Positions 1 to 7,695 are shown, counted from the first letter of the stretch. The stretch: DNA of 13,860 nucleotides from an uncultured Thermomicrobiales bacterium (GCA_902806355.1 CADCWI010000116.1:1-13860); one strand, 5' to 3'. Numbers and translations are program-made. The notes: a model not told the origin generated them from the sequence alone.

Positions 1-100
1 AAGCCGCTCTAGGTGGTACAAAGCGATACACATCGAGCATCTCGGCATGCCACGGTGGGGTTCGCCATCGGCAGTTGTCAGTGGGAGGGGAGACGCGATC

Positions 101-502
101 ATGATTTCCGTACGCCACCTGGCGGTCCGGACCGCTGACCTGTCCGCATCCCGGCGCTTTTACGAGGAGGGGCTCGGCTTGCGCTACCTCGGTCCGCGAC
201 CACCAAGTGAAGCCCTCAACCTCACCGACGGCGCGATCAACCTGACGCTGCTCCCGTACGATGGCCCTGCTCGATCTGCCATGCCGGAGGGAACGGAATT
301 CGTCCACTTCGGCTTTGTGGTCGACGACCTGAGCGCCACCTACCGCCGCCTGATGGATCTCGGTGCGCACATCGTCAGTGAGGACATCAATAAGCGGCAG
401 GCGCTTTCCGGTGCCGAACCCCAGAACTCCTTCAAGGTGCTTGACCCGAACGGCATTGTGCTGGATGTCACGGCGCGACCCGACGAGTGGCTCGTGCGCT
501 AG
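101..502 (+). CDS. VOC-superfamily (glyoxalase/bleomycin-resistance fold) protein
   Basis: Small 133-residue protein of the vicinal oxygen chelate fold. Two beta-alpha-beta-beta-beta modules are readable: residues 3-55 open with VRHLAVRTADLSASRRFYEE and 66-125 open with EFVHFGFVVDDL, closing on FKVLDPNGIVLDVTA. By position the metal-ligand candidates are H6, N49, H69 and D122; many relatives carry Glu where D122 stands, in the usual 'DPDGNLVEL' strand. The start at 101 is chosen over the in-frame ATG at 47 because the fold begins at once and a purine-rich GGGAGGGG lies 10 bases upstream. Family members include glyoxalase I, extradiol dioxygenases and resistance proteins; the substrate cannot be read from sequence. 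It converges on the GH3 gene and has no visible operon partner in the window. Confidence 0.9.
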   Translation: MISVRHLAVRTADLSASRRFYEEGLGLRYLGPRPPSEALNLTDGAINLTLLPYDGPARSAMPEGTEFVHFGFVVDDLSATYRRLMDLGAHIVSEDINKRQALSGAEPQNSFKVLDPNGIVLDVTARPDEWLVR

Positions 503-583
503 ACCGCATGAAGGCGAAACGGTCCAGCGACGGAAGCTGTTGCAGGCACTCCGGAAGGGTCATGGCGAACGCTCCGCCCAAGC

Positions 584-616
584 GCCGGGTATGGCCTAAA
601 TACGAATATGCCCGGC
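584..616. terminator. Possible bidirectional terminator hairpin between convergent genes
   Basis: GCCGGG (584-589) pairs with CCCGGC (611-616). In RNA the stem extends to about 10 pairs with two G-U pairs around a 13-base loop. It lies between the convergent VOC and GH3 genes. There is no clear T tract on either side, so intrinsic termination is only a guess. Confidence 0.3.
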
Positions 617-669
617 CCGTAATCGATGCTCGTGATCGGCACGCACCGTCCAGGGCAGGCGGCTGGATT

Positions 670-2235
670 TCAACCGCGAAGCTGCACCGGGATTCCGGCG
701 GAGGGTGGCGTTTTTCCGGCCAGGACATCGACCAGCGCGTGGAGCGTCACGGCGGGGTCACCAAAGGTGAGCAACGTATCGGACACGGTGCCGAAACACC
801 CGGCATCGTAGGGGCCACGCAGCGCAACGTGAACCATGCGCGTACCGGGGTCGGCTGCATCAACGATGCGACCCCCGATCTCCACCTGGTACGGGAAGTC
901 GGCGGCATCGCGGGTGAGCAGGACGATGGTGCTCACCTTGCCCGCAGCATCCAGTGCGGTCTCGATCGTCTCGTCCGCCGGGGAGTGACCGACGGTGACG
1001 ACCCGCGTGCCCGCGAGGAGGCGAGCGACGCCGTCCCGGATGATCTCGCCCCGGTTGAACGGATCTTCCGCTTCGCTCGATCGCAAACGCTGGAAGTCCA
1101 CAATCAGTGCCCGTTCGCTCGCGGCGATCGGCTGGAACGACCCCTCGCCGGCGACGGCGATCGTGTTGGCGGCGATCCGCGTCGCCTCGGCGCGCCATTC
1201 ACCGGGCGCCGGTGCCAGCGGCGGGGTGACCTCGTCCATGCCGTAGGTCCGGCGAACCTCGTCAAGTCGCTGGATCGTTTGTCCGAACGCTTCGGGCGGA
1301 AGCAAGCCGTTCTCGATCGCACTGGTCAGCGCGCGGTGCCGGATCACCTGCTTGTCGAGCGACTCGTTCGACTCCAGCACGTCTACTCCAGCCGCCTTGC
1401 AGCGGACCGCGCTGTCTTCCAAACCGTAGCGGTGGTCGATCGCGTCCATCGAGAGCGAGTCGGTGACGATCAGGCCGTCGAACCCGAGTTCACCGCGCAG
1501 GAGACCGGTCAGGATCGGCTTGGACAGGGTTGCCGGATGCTCGTCCAGCACGGGGAAGACGATGTGGGTGGTCATTATTGCCGGGACGCCAGCGGCGATA
1601 GTAGCCCGGTACGGAGCGAGTTCGATCTCGTGGAGGCGGCTCAGCGGGTGGTCGATTACCGGCAACCCGAGATGGGAATCGACGCTCGTGTCACCGTGCC
1701 CCGGGAAGTGCTTGACCGTCGCCATCACCCGCGCTTCGGCGAGCCCCCGCATCGTCGACAGTGCCCCGGCAGTCACCGATTCAACGGTGTCACCGAACGA
1801 CCGGGTTCTGATCACCGGATTGCGGGGATTGTTGTTGACATCGACGACCGGCGCGAAATCGACGTTGATGCCGACCTCCCGCAGTTGCTGGCCGGTGATT
1901 CTGGCACACGTTTCCGTGTCGGTCAGGTTGCCTTGAGCGGTCAGCGCCATTGCCCCCGGGACGGTGACCATGTCGGGCGGGAGCCGGGAAACGATCCCGC
2001 CTTCCTGGTCAGCCGCAATCAACAGCGGCGGCATCCCGAGGATACGGGCTTCACGCTGGAGTTCCGTGGTCAGCCCGTGAACCTGCTCGCGGCTGGTGAT
2101 GTTGTCGGCGAAGAAGATGACGCCGCCAGGACGGATCTCCCGGAAAACGCGCCTTGCGACGTCGTTGAAGACGGGGCCTTCGAAGCGGAGCATCATGCTC
2201 TGGCCGGCAAGCTGGGCAGGCGTGAGGTTCGTCAT
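670..2235 (-). CDS. Glycoside hydrolase family 3, beta-N-acetylhexosaminidase (NagZ-type)
   Basis: 521-residue GH3 enzyme. The TIM-barrel domain (about 1-335) holds LLIAADQEGGIVSRL (71-85), KHFPGHGDTSVDSH (175-188) and GFDGLIVTDSLSMDAI (251-266). In this family VTD gives the catalytic nucleophile (D259), and the DSH loop gives the Asp-His dyad (D186, H188) that acts as general acid/base in NagZ-type members. Residues 340-521 form an alpha/beta C-terminal domain, so the protein is longer than the single-domain enterobacterial NagZ. Expected role: removal of terminal N-acetylglucosamine from muropeptides or chitooligosaccharides; some dyad-bearing relatives are phosphorylases instead. No signal peptide follows the chosen ATG at 2235, which suggests a cytoplasmic enzyme. 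That ATG has an AGGA about 10 bases upstream; the frame is open another 47 codons but these do not look like GH3. No sugar transporter or regulator is adjacent. Confidence 0.94.
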   Translation of the reverse strand: MTNLTPAQLAGQSMMLRFEGPVFNDVARRVFREIRPGGVIFFADNITSREQVHGLTTELQREARILGMPPLLIAADQEGGIVSRLPPDMVTVPGAMALTAQGNLTDTETCARITGQQLREVGINVDFAPVVDVNNNPRNPVIRTRSFGDTVESVTAGALSTMRGLAEARVMATVKHFPGHGDTSVDSHLGLPVIDHPLSRLHEIELAPYRATIAAGVPAIMTTHIVFPVLDEHPATLSKPILTGLLRGELGFDGLIVTDSLSMDAIDHRYGLEDSAVRCKAAGVDVLESNESLDKQVIRHRALTSAIENGLLPPEAFGQTIQRLDEVRRTYGMDEVTPPLAPAPGEWRAEATRIAANTIAVAGEGSFQPIAASERALIVDFQRLRSSEAEDPFNRGEIIRDGVARLLAGTRVVTVGHSPADETIETALDAAGKVSTIVLLTRDAADFPYQVEIGGRIVDAADPGTRMVHVALRGPYDAGCFGTVSDTLLTFGDPAVTLHALVDVLAGKTPPSAGIPVQLRG

Positions 2236-2309
2236 TGTCGCTTTCCTGGAGTGACTGGTTGCCCCGACCAGCGAACCAGCGATCGAAACCTGCACCCCGA
2301 CACGGTGGT

Positions 2310-2330
2310 CACGCCGCTGGTCTCGGCGTG
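2310..2330. promoter_or_regulatory. Inverted repeat in the GH3 upstream region
   Basis: CACGCCG (2310-2316) and CGGCGTG (2324-2330) are perfect inverted arms around a 7-base loop. They are flanked by a further GTGGT (2305-2309) / ACCAC (2338-2342) pair. The repeat lies 75-95 bases upstream of the GH3 start, next to the 2342-2357 palindrome. It could be a leader hairpin or an operator half-site pair. Confidence 0.3.
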
Positions 2331-2341
2331 GAGAGCAACCA

Positions 2342-2357
2342 CACTGATCGATCAGTG
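2342..2357. promoter_or_regulatory. Perfect 16-bp palindrome, candidate operator for the GH3 gene
   Basis: CACTGATCGATCAGTG is a perfect dyad with no spacer, about 107 bases upstream of the GH3 ATG in the GH3-trpA intergenic region. Perfect even-length palindromes of this size are typical sites for dimeric repressors. No regulator gene is adjacent, so the binding protein is unknown. Confidence 0.35.
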
Positions 2358-2422
2358 ACGCGTTTCGCCTGAGCATTGAGCAGGTAGGTGCGGCGTGACA
2401 TCACAGGGCCGATTCAGGCACG

Positions 2423-2439
2423 GCCCCGTGATCCGGGGC
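2423..2439 (-). terminator. Possible hairpin downstream of trpA
   Basis: GCCCCG and CGGGGC pair around a 5-base loop, 31 bases past the trpA stop on the minus strand. The stem is short but all G/C; no T run follows it on the minus strand. It is the best candidate for an end of the trpBA transcript. Confidence 0.3.
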
Positions 2440-2470
2440 GATAACGATCCCGCCTTTCTGGGAGGACGCC

Positions 2471-3304
2471 TCAGAGATCGGCCTCTCCTCGCAGGTAGCG
2501 GACGAATCTGGCCGCTCCCGCCGCCTTGCCGTCGTCAGGCAGGGTGGTGAGGTGATTGATCAGGGCCGCACCGACGATCGCGCCGTCGGCATGCTCGGCG
2601 ACCTGGCGCACGTGATCGGGCCGCGAGATCCCGAAGCCGACCGCCAACGGCAGGTCGCTGTGGGAGCGGACCCGGTCGAGATACTCGCCGAGCGTGTCCG
2701 ACATCTTCTCCCGCGCGCCGGTCACTCCGGTCACCGAGACGCAGTAGATGAAACCGCTGCCATAGCGTGCGGCGTTCGCGATCCGCTCGTCGGTGCTGGT
2801 CGGGGCGACGAGAAAGATGAGATCGCGCTGATGGGCGCAGCAGGCCGTGTAGAGGGCGTTGCTCTCCTCGGCGGGGAGGTCGGGGACGATGATCCCGTCA
2901 ACCCCGGCCGCGGCGAGGTCGGAGACATACCGCTCGATGCCGTACTTCAGAATCTGGTTGTAGTACCCCATGAACTGGATCGGAACGGTCATGCCCTTGG
3001 CCCGGAGTCGCTTCGCGAGCGCGATGCAATCCGTGAGCCGGGTGCCGTTCTGAAGGGAGATCTGGCTGGTCATCTGGACGGAGGTGCCGTCCGCGATAGG
3101 ATCGCTGAATGGCAACCCGATCTCAAGCAGATCGGCCCCGCCCTCGACGAGTCCAACAATGATCTCCTCGCTGAGTGCCATCGTCGGAAACCCGGCGGTG
3201 TGATACGGCATGATCGCGGTCCGCCCTTCCTGCTTGAGGCGGGCAAACGTCTCCGCGATCCGGCTCGGGGCGACAGTCACGGTTGTCGACGGACCCGCGT
3301 TCAC
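2471..3304 (-). CDS. trpA: Tryptophan synthase alpha subunit
   Basis: 277 residues, close to the usual size. The alpha subunit cleaves indole-3-glycerol phosphate to indole and glyceraldehyde 3-phosphate and passes indole through a tunnel to TrpB. The motif [15 protein letters not shown] supplies the catalytic pair E61 and D72 (E49 and D60 in the enteric enzyme). PYHTAGFP (33-40) and GFGIS near the C-terminus fit the barrel and its phosphate-binding loop. The start is GTG at 3304: it overlaps the trpB stop as GTGA, and no nearer Met precedes the conserved core. The N-terminal 15 or so residues are a nonconserved extension. The four-base overlap implies translational coupling and equal output of the two subunits of the alpha2beta2 complex. 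Confidence 0.97.
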   Translation of the reverse strand: MNAGPSTTVTVAPSRIAETFARLKQEGRTAIMPYHTAGFPTMALSEEIIVGLVEGGADLLEIGLPFSDPIADGTSVQMTSQISLQNGTRLTDCIALAKRLRAKGMTVPIQFMGYYNQILKYGIERYVSDLAAAGVDGIIVPDLPAEESNALYTACCAHQRDLIFLVAPTSTDERIANAARYGSGFIYCVSVTGVTGAREKMSDTLGEYLDRVRSHSDLPLAVGFGISRPDHVRQVAEHADGAIVGAALINHLTTLPDDGKAAGAARFVRYLRGEADL

Positions 3305-4572
3305 AGGGTGACGCCCAGCGCGTCGGCGACCGTGTGCATGTCCTTGTCGCCCCGGCCGGAGAGATTGATCACAACCGTGTGCTCGGGGGAGAACTCATTC
3401 GCCAGCTTGGCGGCGTAGGCGATCGCGTGGCTCGATTCCAGCGCCGGGATGATGCCCTCGGTGCGGCAGAGAAGCTTGAACCCCTCCAGCGCCTCATCGT
3501 CCGTGATCGAGACGAAGCGGGCGCGGCCAGCATCCTTGAGATAGGAGAGCTCCGGGCCCACACCCGGGTAGTCGAGCCCGGCCGAGATCGAGTGCGTCTC
3601 CACGATTTGCCCATCATCGTCCATCAGCAGGTACGACCAGGACCCGTGCAGCACACCCTCCTCTCCCTTGACCAGCGTGGCGGCGTGCTTGCCAGAATCC
3701 AGGCCGTGCCCGCCGGCCTCGACGCCGATGATCTCGACCGACTCGTCCTTGATGAACGGGTAGAACAGGCCCATCGCGTTCGAGCCGCCGCCGACGCAGG
3801 CGACGATCGCGTCCGGGAGCCGCCCGGTCTGTTCGAGAATCTGAGCACGGGATTCCCGCCCGATCACGGACTGGAAGTCGCGTACGATCATTGGATAGGG
3901 GTGCATCCCGGCGACCGTGCCGAAGATGTAGAAGGTGTCCCCAACATTGGTGACCCAATCCCGGATTGCGTCGTTGATCGCGTCCTTGAGTGTCTGCGAG
4001 CCAGACTTGACGGAGATGACTTCCGCGCCGAGCAGCTTCATCCGGAAGACGTTGAGGGACTGGCGCTGGATGTCGACCTCGCCCATGTAGATCACGCACT
4101 TCAGCCCGAGCAGGGCACAGGCGGTAGCCGTCGCGACGCCATGCTGACCGGCACCGGTCTCGGCGATGATGCGCGGCTTGCCCATCCTTTTGGCGAGCAG
4201 GGCCTGACCAAGGGCGTTGTTGATCTTGTGGGCGCCGGTGTGGGCGAGATCCTCGCGTTTCAGGAAGATGCGCGGTCCCTTGCCACCACCGATCTCATGG
4301 GCAAAGCGGGTCGCCTCGTAGAGCGGGGTCGCGCGCCCGACATAATGCGTGGCGAGGCGGTCGATCTCGGCCTGGAACGCGGGATCCTTCCGGGCCTCTT
4401 CATAGGCTTCGACAAGCTCGGCGAGCGCCGGCATCAACGTTTCCGGCGCGAATTGCCCGCCGAAGCGACCGAACCGGCCGTGGCCGTCCGGAGTCTGATG
4501 GTTGATTGCAGGGATGACATAGCTCGTGTCGACCACGGTGCGGAACTCCTCAAACTGGACACTTCGGTGCAT
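3301..4572 (-). CDS. trpB: Tryptophan synthase beta subunit
   Basis: 423 residues, the classical TrpB1 form that partners TrpA. This PLP enzyme joins indole and serine to make tryptophan. The PLP lysine is K116 in [10 protein letters not shown]138 in AETGAGQHG matches the catalytic Glu; GGGSN (261-265) binds the cofactor phosphate; HGSWSYLL and the C-terminal NLSGRGDKD are typical. The ATG at 4572 has an AGGT six bases upstream. A GTG at 4536 (residue 13) is preceded by GAGGAG at good spacing, so a product 12 residues shorter is possible; the conserved region begins only at about residue 30 ([16 protein letters not shown]). First gene of the trpBA pair. No other trp gene is present nearby, and I see no T-box or leader peptide in the short upstream gap. 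Confidence 0.98.
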   Translation of the reverse strand: MHRSVQFEEFRTVVDTSYVIPAINHQTPDGHGRFGRFGGQFAPETLMPALAELVEAYEEARKDPAFQAEIDRLATHYVGRATPLYEATRFAHEIGGGKGPRIFLKREDLAHTGAHKINNALGQALLAKRMGKPRIIAETGAGQHGVATATACALLGLKCVIYMGEVDIQRQSLNVFRMKLLGAEVISVKSGSQTLKDAINDAIRDWVTNVGDTFYIFGTVAGMHPYPMIVRDFQSVIGRESRAQILEQTGRLPDAIVACVGGGSNAMGLFYPFIKDESVEIIGVEAGGHGLDSGKHAATLVKGEEGVLHGSWSYLLMDDDGQIVETHSISAGLDYPGVGPELSYLKDAGRARFVSITDDEALEGFKLLCRTEGIIPALESSHAIAYAAKLANEFSPEHTVVINLSGRGDKDMHTVADALGVTL

Positions 4573-4683
4573 GACCTGGCGCGATGCTGACTTATTACGG
4601 AAGCATGGCGGGCAAAGGATAGGCCGCAGGTTCAGTCAATGCTAGCAAGAAAGCGCCCGGCATGGGGGCTGGCGTGGGCGAAG

Positions 4684-5317
4684 TCAGGTCGCGGGTGCCT
4701 CATCCGGACTCCAGACGCCGACCTCGTCACGATGGTGGCGAAGATCCCCGGGATCGGTATAGACCCGGTAGGCACCGGCACGGAGCAGTCTGTCGTCGCC
4801 GTAGCCGCCGGACACGAGACTAATCCCGAGCGCTCGGGCCCGCTGGGCAGTGAGCAAATCCCGGATCGAATCTCCCACCACCATGTAGTTCGAGCCGTGC
4901 ACGCCGAGCTTGTCGGCGGCGATGAAGGGGACGGGATCCGGTTTGGCACGCTTCGCCAGGTCGCGGGTGATGATCGGATTCGGCCCATCCAGCACCCCGA
5001 GCATATTCAATGAAGGGCCGCCGCCGCGCATGTGTCCGCTCGTCGCGATCGCATACAGAACATTGAGACGCGTCAGCTCCCCAAGAAGCTCGATCGCGCC
5101 GGCGAGCGGGCGAACCTGGCTGGCGAGTGGCACGAAGTAGTCGCCGTGGAGTTTGGCACTTTTCCGGGTCTCTTCGGGACCGAGATCGGCCCCGCTCTCG
5201 CGGAGCAAGGCACTGACGAAGAGGCCGCCGCACATCTCGATCCGGCGGTGGATGCGACAGACATCGAGCGCGATTCCGGACGCCCCCCAGCGCCTGTCGC
5301 CAGGCGAGTATATGGTG
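4684..5317 (-). pseudogene. HAD-superfamily hydrolase (phosphoglycolate phosphatase-like), 5'-truncated and frameshifted
   Basis: The intact-looking frame (183 codons from 5235) carries HAD motif II (YAIATSGH), motif III lysine (AKRAKPDP) and motif IV (VVGDSIRDL). It lacks motif I, DxDGT, which holds the nucleophilic Asp. Upstream in the same frame the family-like SGIALDVCRIHRRIEMCGG continues with no start codon. The preceding family-like piece HHILAWRQALG lies in another frame (5317 to about 5288). The two frames join exactly if one G is removed from the run of six G on this strand (5283-5288 on the plus strand). Even so, nothing resembling DLDGTLVDS is found further upstream in any frame, so the N-terminal 20 or so residues are deleted. 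A product from ATG 5235 would be catalytically dead. The truncation point lies about 100 bp from the divergent rsbQ-like gene. Confidence 0.8.
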
Positions 5318-5335
5318 CCCCCTAATCGACAGGCA

Positions 5336-5362
5336 CCGACTTTGGCGGTTCGACCAAGTCGG
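5336..5362. promoter_or_regulatory. Inverted repeat overlapping the candidate rsbQ promoter
   Basis: CCGACTTTGG (5336-5345) and CCAAGTCGG (5354-5362) are inverted arms with a single bulged base around an 8-base centre. They overlap the proposed -35 and spacer. The placement suits a repressor or activator site, but could be coincidental in GC-rich DNA. Confidence 0.3.
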
Positions 5363-5369
5363 ATATCAT
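5342..5369 (+). promoter_or_regulatory. Candidate sigma-70-type promoter for the rsbQ-kinase pair
   Basis: TTGGCG (5342-5347) and TATCAT (5364-5369) are separated by 16 bases. The -10 matches the consensus at five of six positions; the -35 is weak. It would start transcription about 43 bases before the preferred ATG at 5419. The in-frame ATG at 5368 would fall inside the -10, which argues against it as a start. Confidence 0.35.
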
Positions 5370-5418
5370 GCGTTTGGCAACTGCGAGAAATTCATGCCAC
5401 TGTGTGGTTTGGTCGAGA

Positions 5419-6228
5419 ATGACGATGTCCGCGCTGAGCAGAAACAATGTGACGCTCCTGGGCAACGGTGACACGCCCATGATATTCGCGCATGGGTATG
5501 GTTGCGATCAGAATATGTGGCGCTTGATCGTCCCGGCATTCGTCGACACCCATCGCGTGGTGCTGTTCGATCACGTCGGGGCCGGCCGGTCCGATCTCTC
5601 CGCCTATGACCGCACAAAGTACAGCTCGCTTGGAGGCTACGCGCAGGATCTCCTGGAGATCTGCGACGAACTCGATGTGAGGCGCGGCGTCTTCGTCGGA
5701 CACTCGGTCAGCGCCATGATCGGCCTGCTCGCGGCAATCCAGGAGCCGGAGCGGTTCGATCGCCTCGTCCTCGTCGGTCCGTCGCCGTGCTATATCAACG
5801 ACGCCGACTACTCCGGGGGGTTCAGCCGCGAGGATATCGACGAGTTGCTTGAGTTACAGGACAGCAACTACCTGGGCTGGGCCGCGAGCCTGGCCCCGAT
5901 CATCATGGACAATCCGGACCGGCCCGAACTTGCTGAGGATCTTCGCAACAGCTTTTGCCGCACCGACCCGGAAATTGCCAAGCAGTTCGCCGCAGTGACG
6001 TTCCTGTCGGACAATCGTGCCGACCTGCCGCGAGCGCGGGTCCGCTCGCTCGTCCTGCAAAGCCAAGTTGATACGATCGCCCCAATGGCCGTTGGTGAGT
6101 ACGTGCATCGTCACCTGCCGAACAGCGACATGGTTGTTTTGGATGCGACGGGGCACTGCCCACATCTCAGCGCGCCGGAGGAGACGATCGCAGCGATCAA
6201 GGGCTTTCTGGACTCCCAGGAGTCATGA
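5419..6228 (+). CDS. rsbQ: RsbQ-type alpha/beta hydrolase (partner of the PAS sensor)
   Basis: 269 residues, the same length as Bacillus RsbQ and alike along its whole length: the N-terminus aligns without gaps (SALSRNNV), and FGCDQ/YGCDQ, DHVGAGRSDLSAYD, FVGHSVSAMIG, VGPSPCY and ATGHCPHLS are all shared in kind. The catalytic triad is S96, D218 and H246, equivalent to S96, D219 and H247 of RsbQ. RsbQ is a cytoplasmic hydrolase that binds or processes a small hydrophobic molecule and is needed to activate the PAS-containing phosphatase RsbP in energy stress; plant KAI2/D14 receptors are relatives. The ATG at 5419 gives the RsbQ-like N-terminus; ATG 5425 is possible, and neither has a strong ribosome site. 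The PAS-kinase gene begins 21 bp downstream, so the two are probably one operon. The ligand is unknown. Confidence 0.94.
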   Translation: MTMSALSRNNVTLLGNGDTPMIFAHGYGCDQNMWRLIVPAFVDTHRVVLFDHVGAGRSDLSAYDRTKYSSLGGYAQDLLEICDELDVRRGVFVGHSVSAMIGLLAAIQEPERFDRLVLVGPSPCYINDADYSGGFSREDIDELLELQDSNYLGWAASLAPIIMDNPDRPELAEDLRNSFCRTDPEIAKQFAAVTFLSDNRADLPRARVRSLVLQSQVDTIAPMAVGEYVHRHLPNSDMVVLDATGHCPHLSAPEETIAAIKGFLDSQES

Positions 6229-6249
6229 GAATCGGGTGACAGTCGCCGG

Positions 6250-7695
6250 ATGAGCGTGAGTGATGATCTGATGCAAGCAAGCCTCGGAGACCTGTACGAG
6301 CAGGGCCCGTGCGGCTACGTGTTCACGCGCCTGGATGGCACGATCCTTCGAGTGAACGACACCCTGCTGGGATGGATTGGGGCTGTGCGGGACGACCTGG
6401 TCGATGTGCGCCGGTTCCAGGACACACTGACAGTGCCCGGCAAGTTGTTCTATGAGAATCAGTACTTCCCGCTCCTCCGTCTGCAAGGATCCGTCCAGGA
6501 GGCGGCCTTCGACCTGGTTCGACGCGGCCGCGAACCGCTGCCAGTCCTGGTCAATTCGCTGCTACGGACTGATGCGGATGGTCGTCCGGTGCTGATCGCC
6601 CATGCCATTTTTGACGCGACCGACCGCCGTGCTTATGAGCAGGAATTGATGCGATCGCGCCAAAGCGCGGAGCAATTGGCGGCCGTGGTCAGAATGTCGA
6701 GCGACGCGATCGTCAGCATGTCGGCCGAGGGGTTCGTGACGACCTGGAATGCTGCCGCGGAGCGTTTGTTTGGATACTCAGCTCACGACATCGTGGGGAC
6801 GGAGCTGCGCAACATCCTCGCGCCGGCGAAGGAGCACGCACCGTGGCAGCACATTTGGGCCGAACTCAAATCCGCACGTGCAGTTCAGCTTGAGATGGTT
6901 GGCTCCTGCATACGAGGTCGTACGGTCGAGGTTTCCGCTGGCTTTACACCGCACCCGGATCTCCTGGGAAACCTGGGCGCGGTCTCGGTGATCATGCGGG
7001 ATATCGCGGAACGCCGGGCAGTTGAGCGCTTGCAACAGGAATTCCTCGAGGTGACTTCCCATGAACTCCGTACGCCCCTCACCGGCATAAGGGCAAATGC
7101 TCAACTCATGCAGCGTCGCGCTGTCTACAACGAGCGAGCCGTTGCGGCGATCATCGCCCAGGCTGACACGCTGCAACGGCTCACCGATGACCTCCAACTC
7201 GCGTCACGGATCCAGGGCGACCGCCTGACCCTTGTGCCTGATCAGACCGATCTGGTGACCGCAGCCCGTGCAGCCGTGGAGTCGTTCGGCGCCGATGAAT
7301 CGGTTATCCGTGTCGAAGCACCTGCAGAGCCCTTGATTGTATCGGCCGACCAATACCGACTCGGTCAGGTGGTGACAAACCTCTTGACGAATGCGATGAA
7401 GTATTCCCCGGAAGGAAGCGAGATTATCGTCCGCGTTGCTCCCCACGTAGGAGAGGCCCGCGTGTCGGTGGTTGATCACGGGGTTGGAATTCCTCGCGAG
7501 GCCCTTCCCCGTCTGTTCGATCGCTTCTATCGAGTCGAGGGAGGGACTGATCGGGTGCCGGGGCTGGGCTTGGGCCTCTACATTTCACAACGGATCGTCG
7601 AGGCTCACGGCGGGCGTATCGATGTGGAGTCTACGCCCGGACACGGGAGCACGTTCACGGTTGCGTTGCCGATGCAGCCCGGCTTGACACAGTGA
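6250..7695 (+). CDS. Cytoplasmic PAS-PAS sensor histidine kinase with RsbP-type PAS domain
   Basis: 481 residues with no membrane segment. The first PAS (about 12-125) has PCGYVFTRLDGTI, LTVPGKLFYENQYFPLLRLQ and PLPVLVNSLLR, the hallmarks of the PAS of Bacillus RsbP. A short helix linker leads to a second PAS (about 140-255; TTWNAAAERLFGY). The HisKA domain follows with phospho-acceptor H271 in SHELRTPL. The ATPase domain has the N box NLLTNAMKYSPEG (N381), G1 DHGVGIP (D409), the F box LFDRFYR and G2 GLGLGLYI. Where RsbP ends in a PP2C phosphatase, this protein ends in a kinase. By analogy the upstream RsbQ-like hydrolase should signal to PAS1, which would control autophosphorylation. No receiver domain is fused and no response regulator is adjacent, so its target is unknown. 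The ATG at 6250 has only a weak GGGTG upstream, which suggests coupling to rsbQ translation. Confidence 0.93.
   Translation: MSVSDDLMQASLGDLYEQGPCGYVFTRLDGTILRVNDTLLGWIGAVRDDLVDVRRFQDTLTVPGKLFYENQYFPLLRLQGSVQEAAFDLVRRGREPLPVLVNSLLRTDADGRPVLIAHAIFDATDRRAYEQELMRSRQSAEQLAAVVRMSSDAIVSMSAEGFVTTWNAAAERLFGYSAHDIVGTELRNILAPAKEHAPWQHIWAELKSARAVQLEMVGSCIRGRTVEVSAGFTPHPDLLGNLGAVSVIMRDIAERRAVERLQQEFLEVTSHELRTPLTGIRANAQLMQRRAVYNERAVAAIIAQADTLQRLTDDLQLASRIQGDRLTLVPDQTDLVTAARAAVESFGADESVIRVEAPAEPLIVSADQYRLGQVVTNLLTNAMKYSPEGSEIIVRVAPHVGEARVSVVDHGVGIPREALPRLFDRFYRVEGGTDRVPGLGLGLYISQRIVEAHGGRIDVESTPGHGSTFTVALPMQPGLTQ

Noticed and set aside
487..2358. Plus-strand open frame of 623 codons
   Set aside because: It runs antisense to the GH3 gene, whose motifs are unmistakable; the plus frame is Arg/Asp/Gly-rich with no domain, a common effect of high GC.
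3283..4590. Plus-strand open frame of 435 codons
   Set aside because: Antisense to trpB; the composition is that of a shadow frame.
4573..4683. Promoter, T-box or trp leader upstream of trpB
   Set aside because: TTGACT and TATCCT occur on the minus strand but only 12 bases apart, and no tandem Trp codons or T-box-like structure is visible.
5368..5418. Longer start for the RsbQ-like hydrolase at 5368
   Set aside because: The extra 17 residues have no counterpart in RsbQ, and the ATG falls inside the candidate -10 element.
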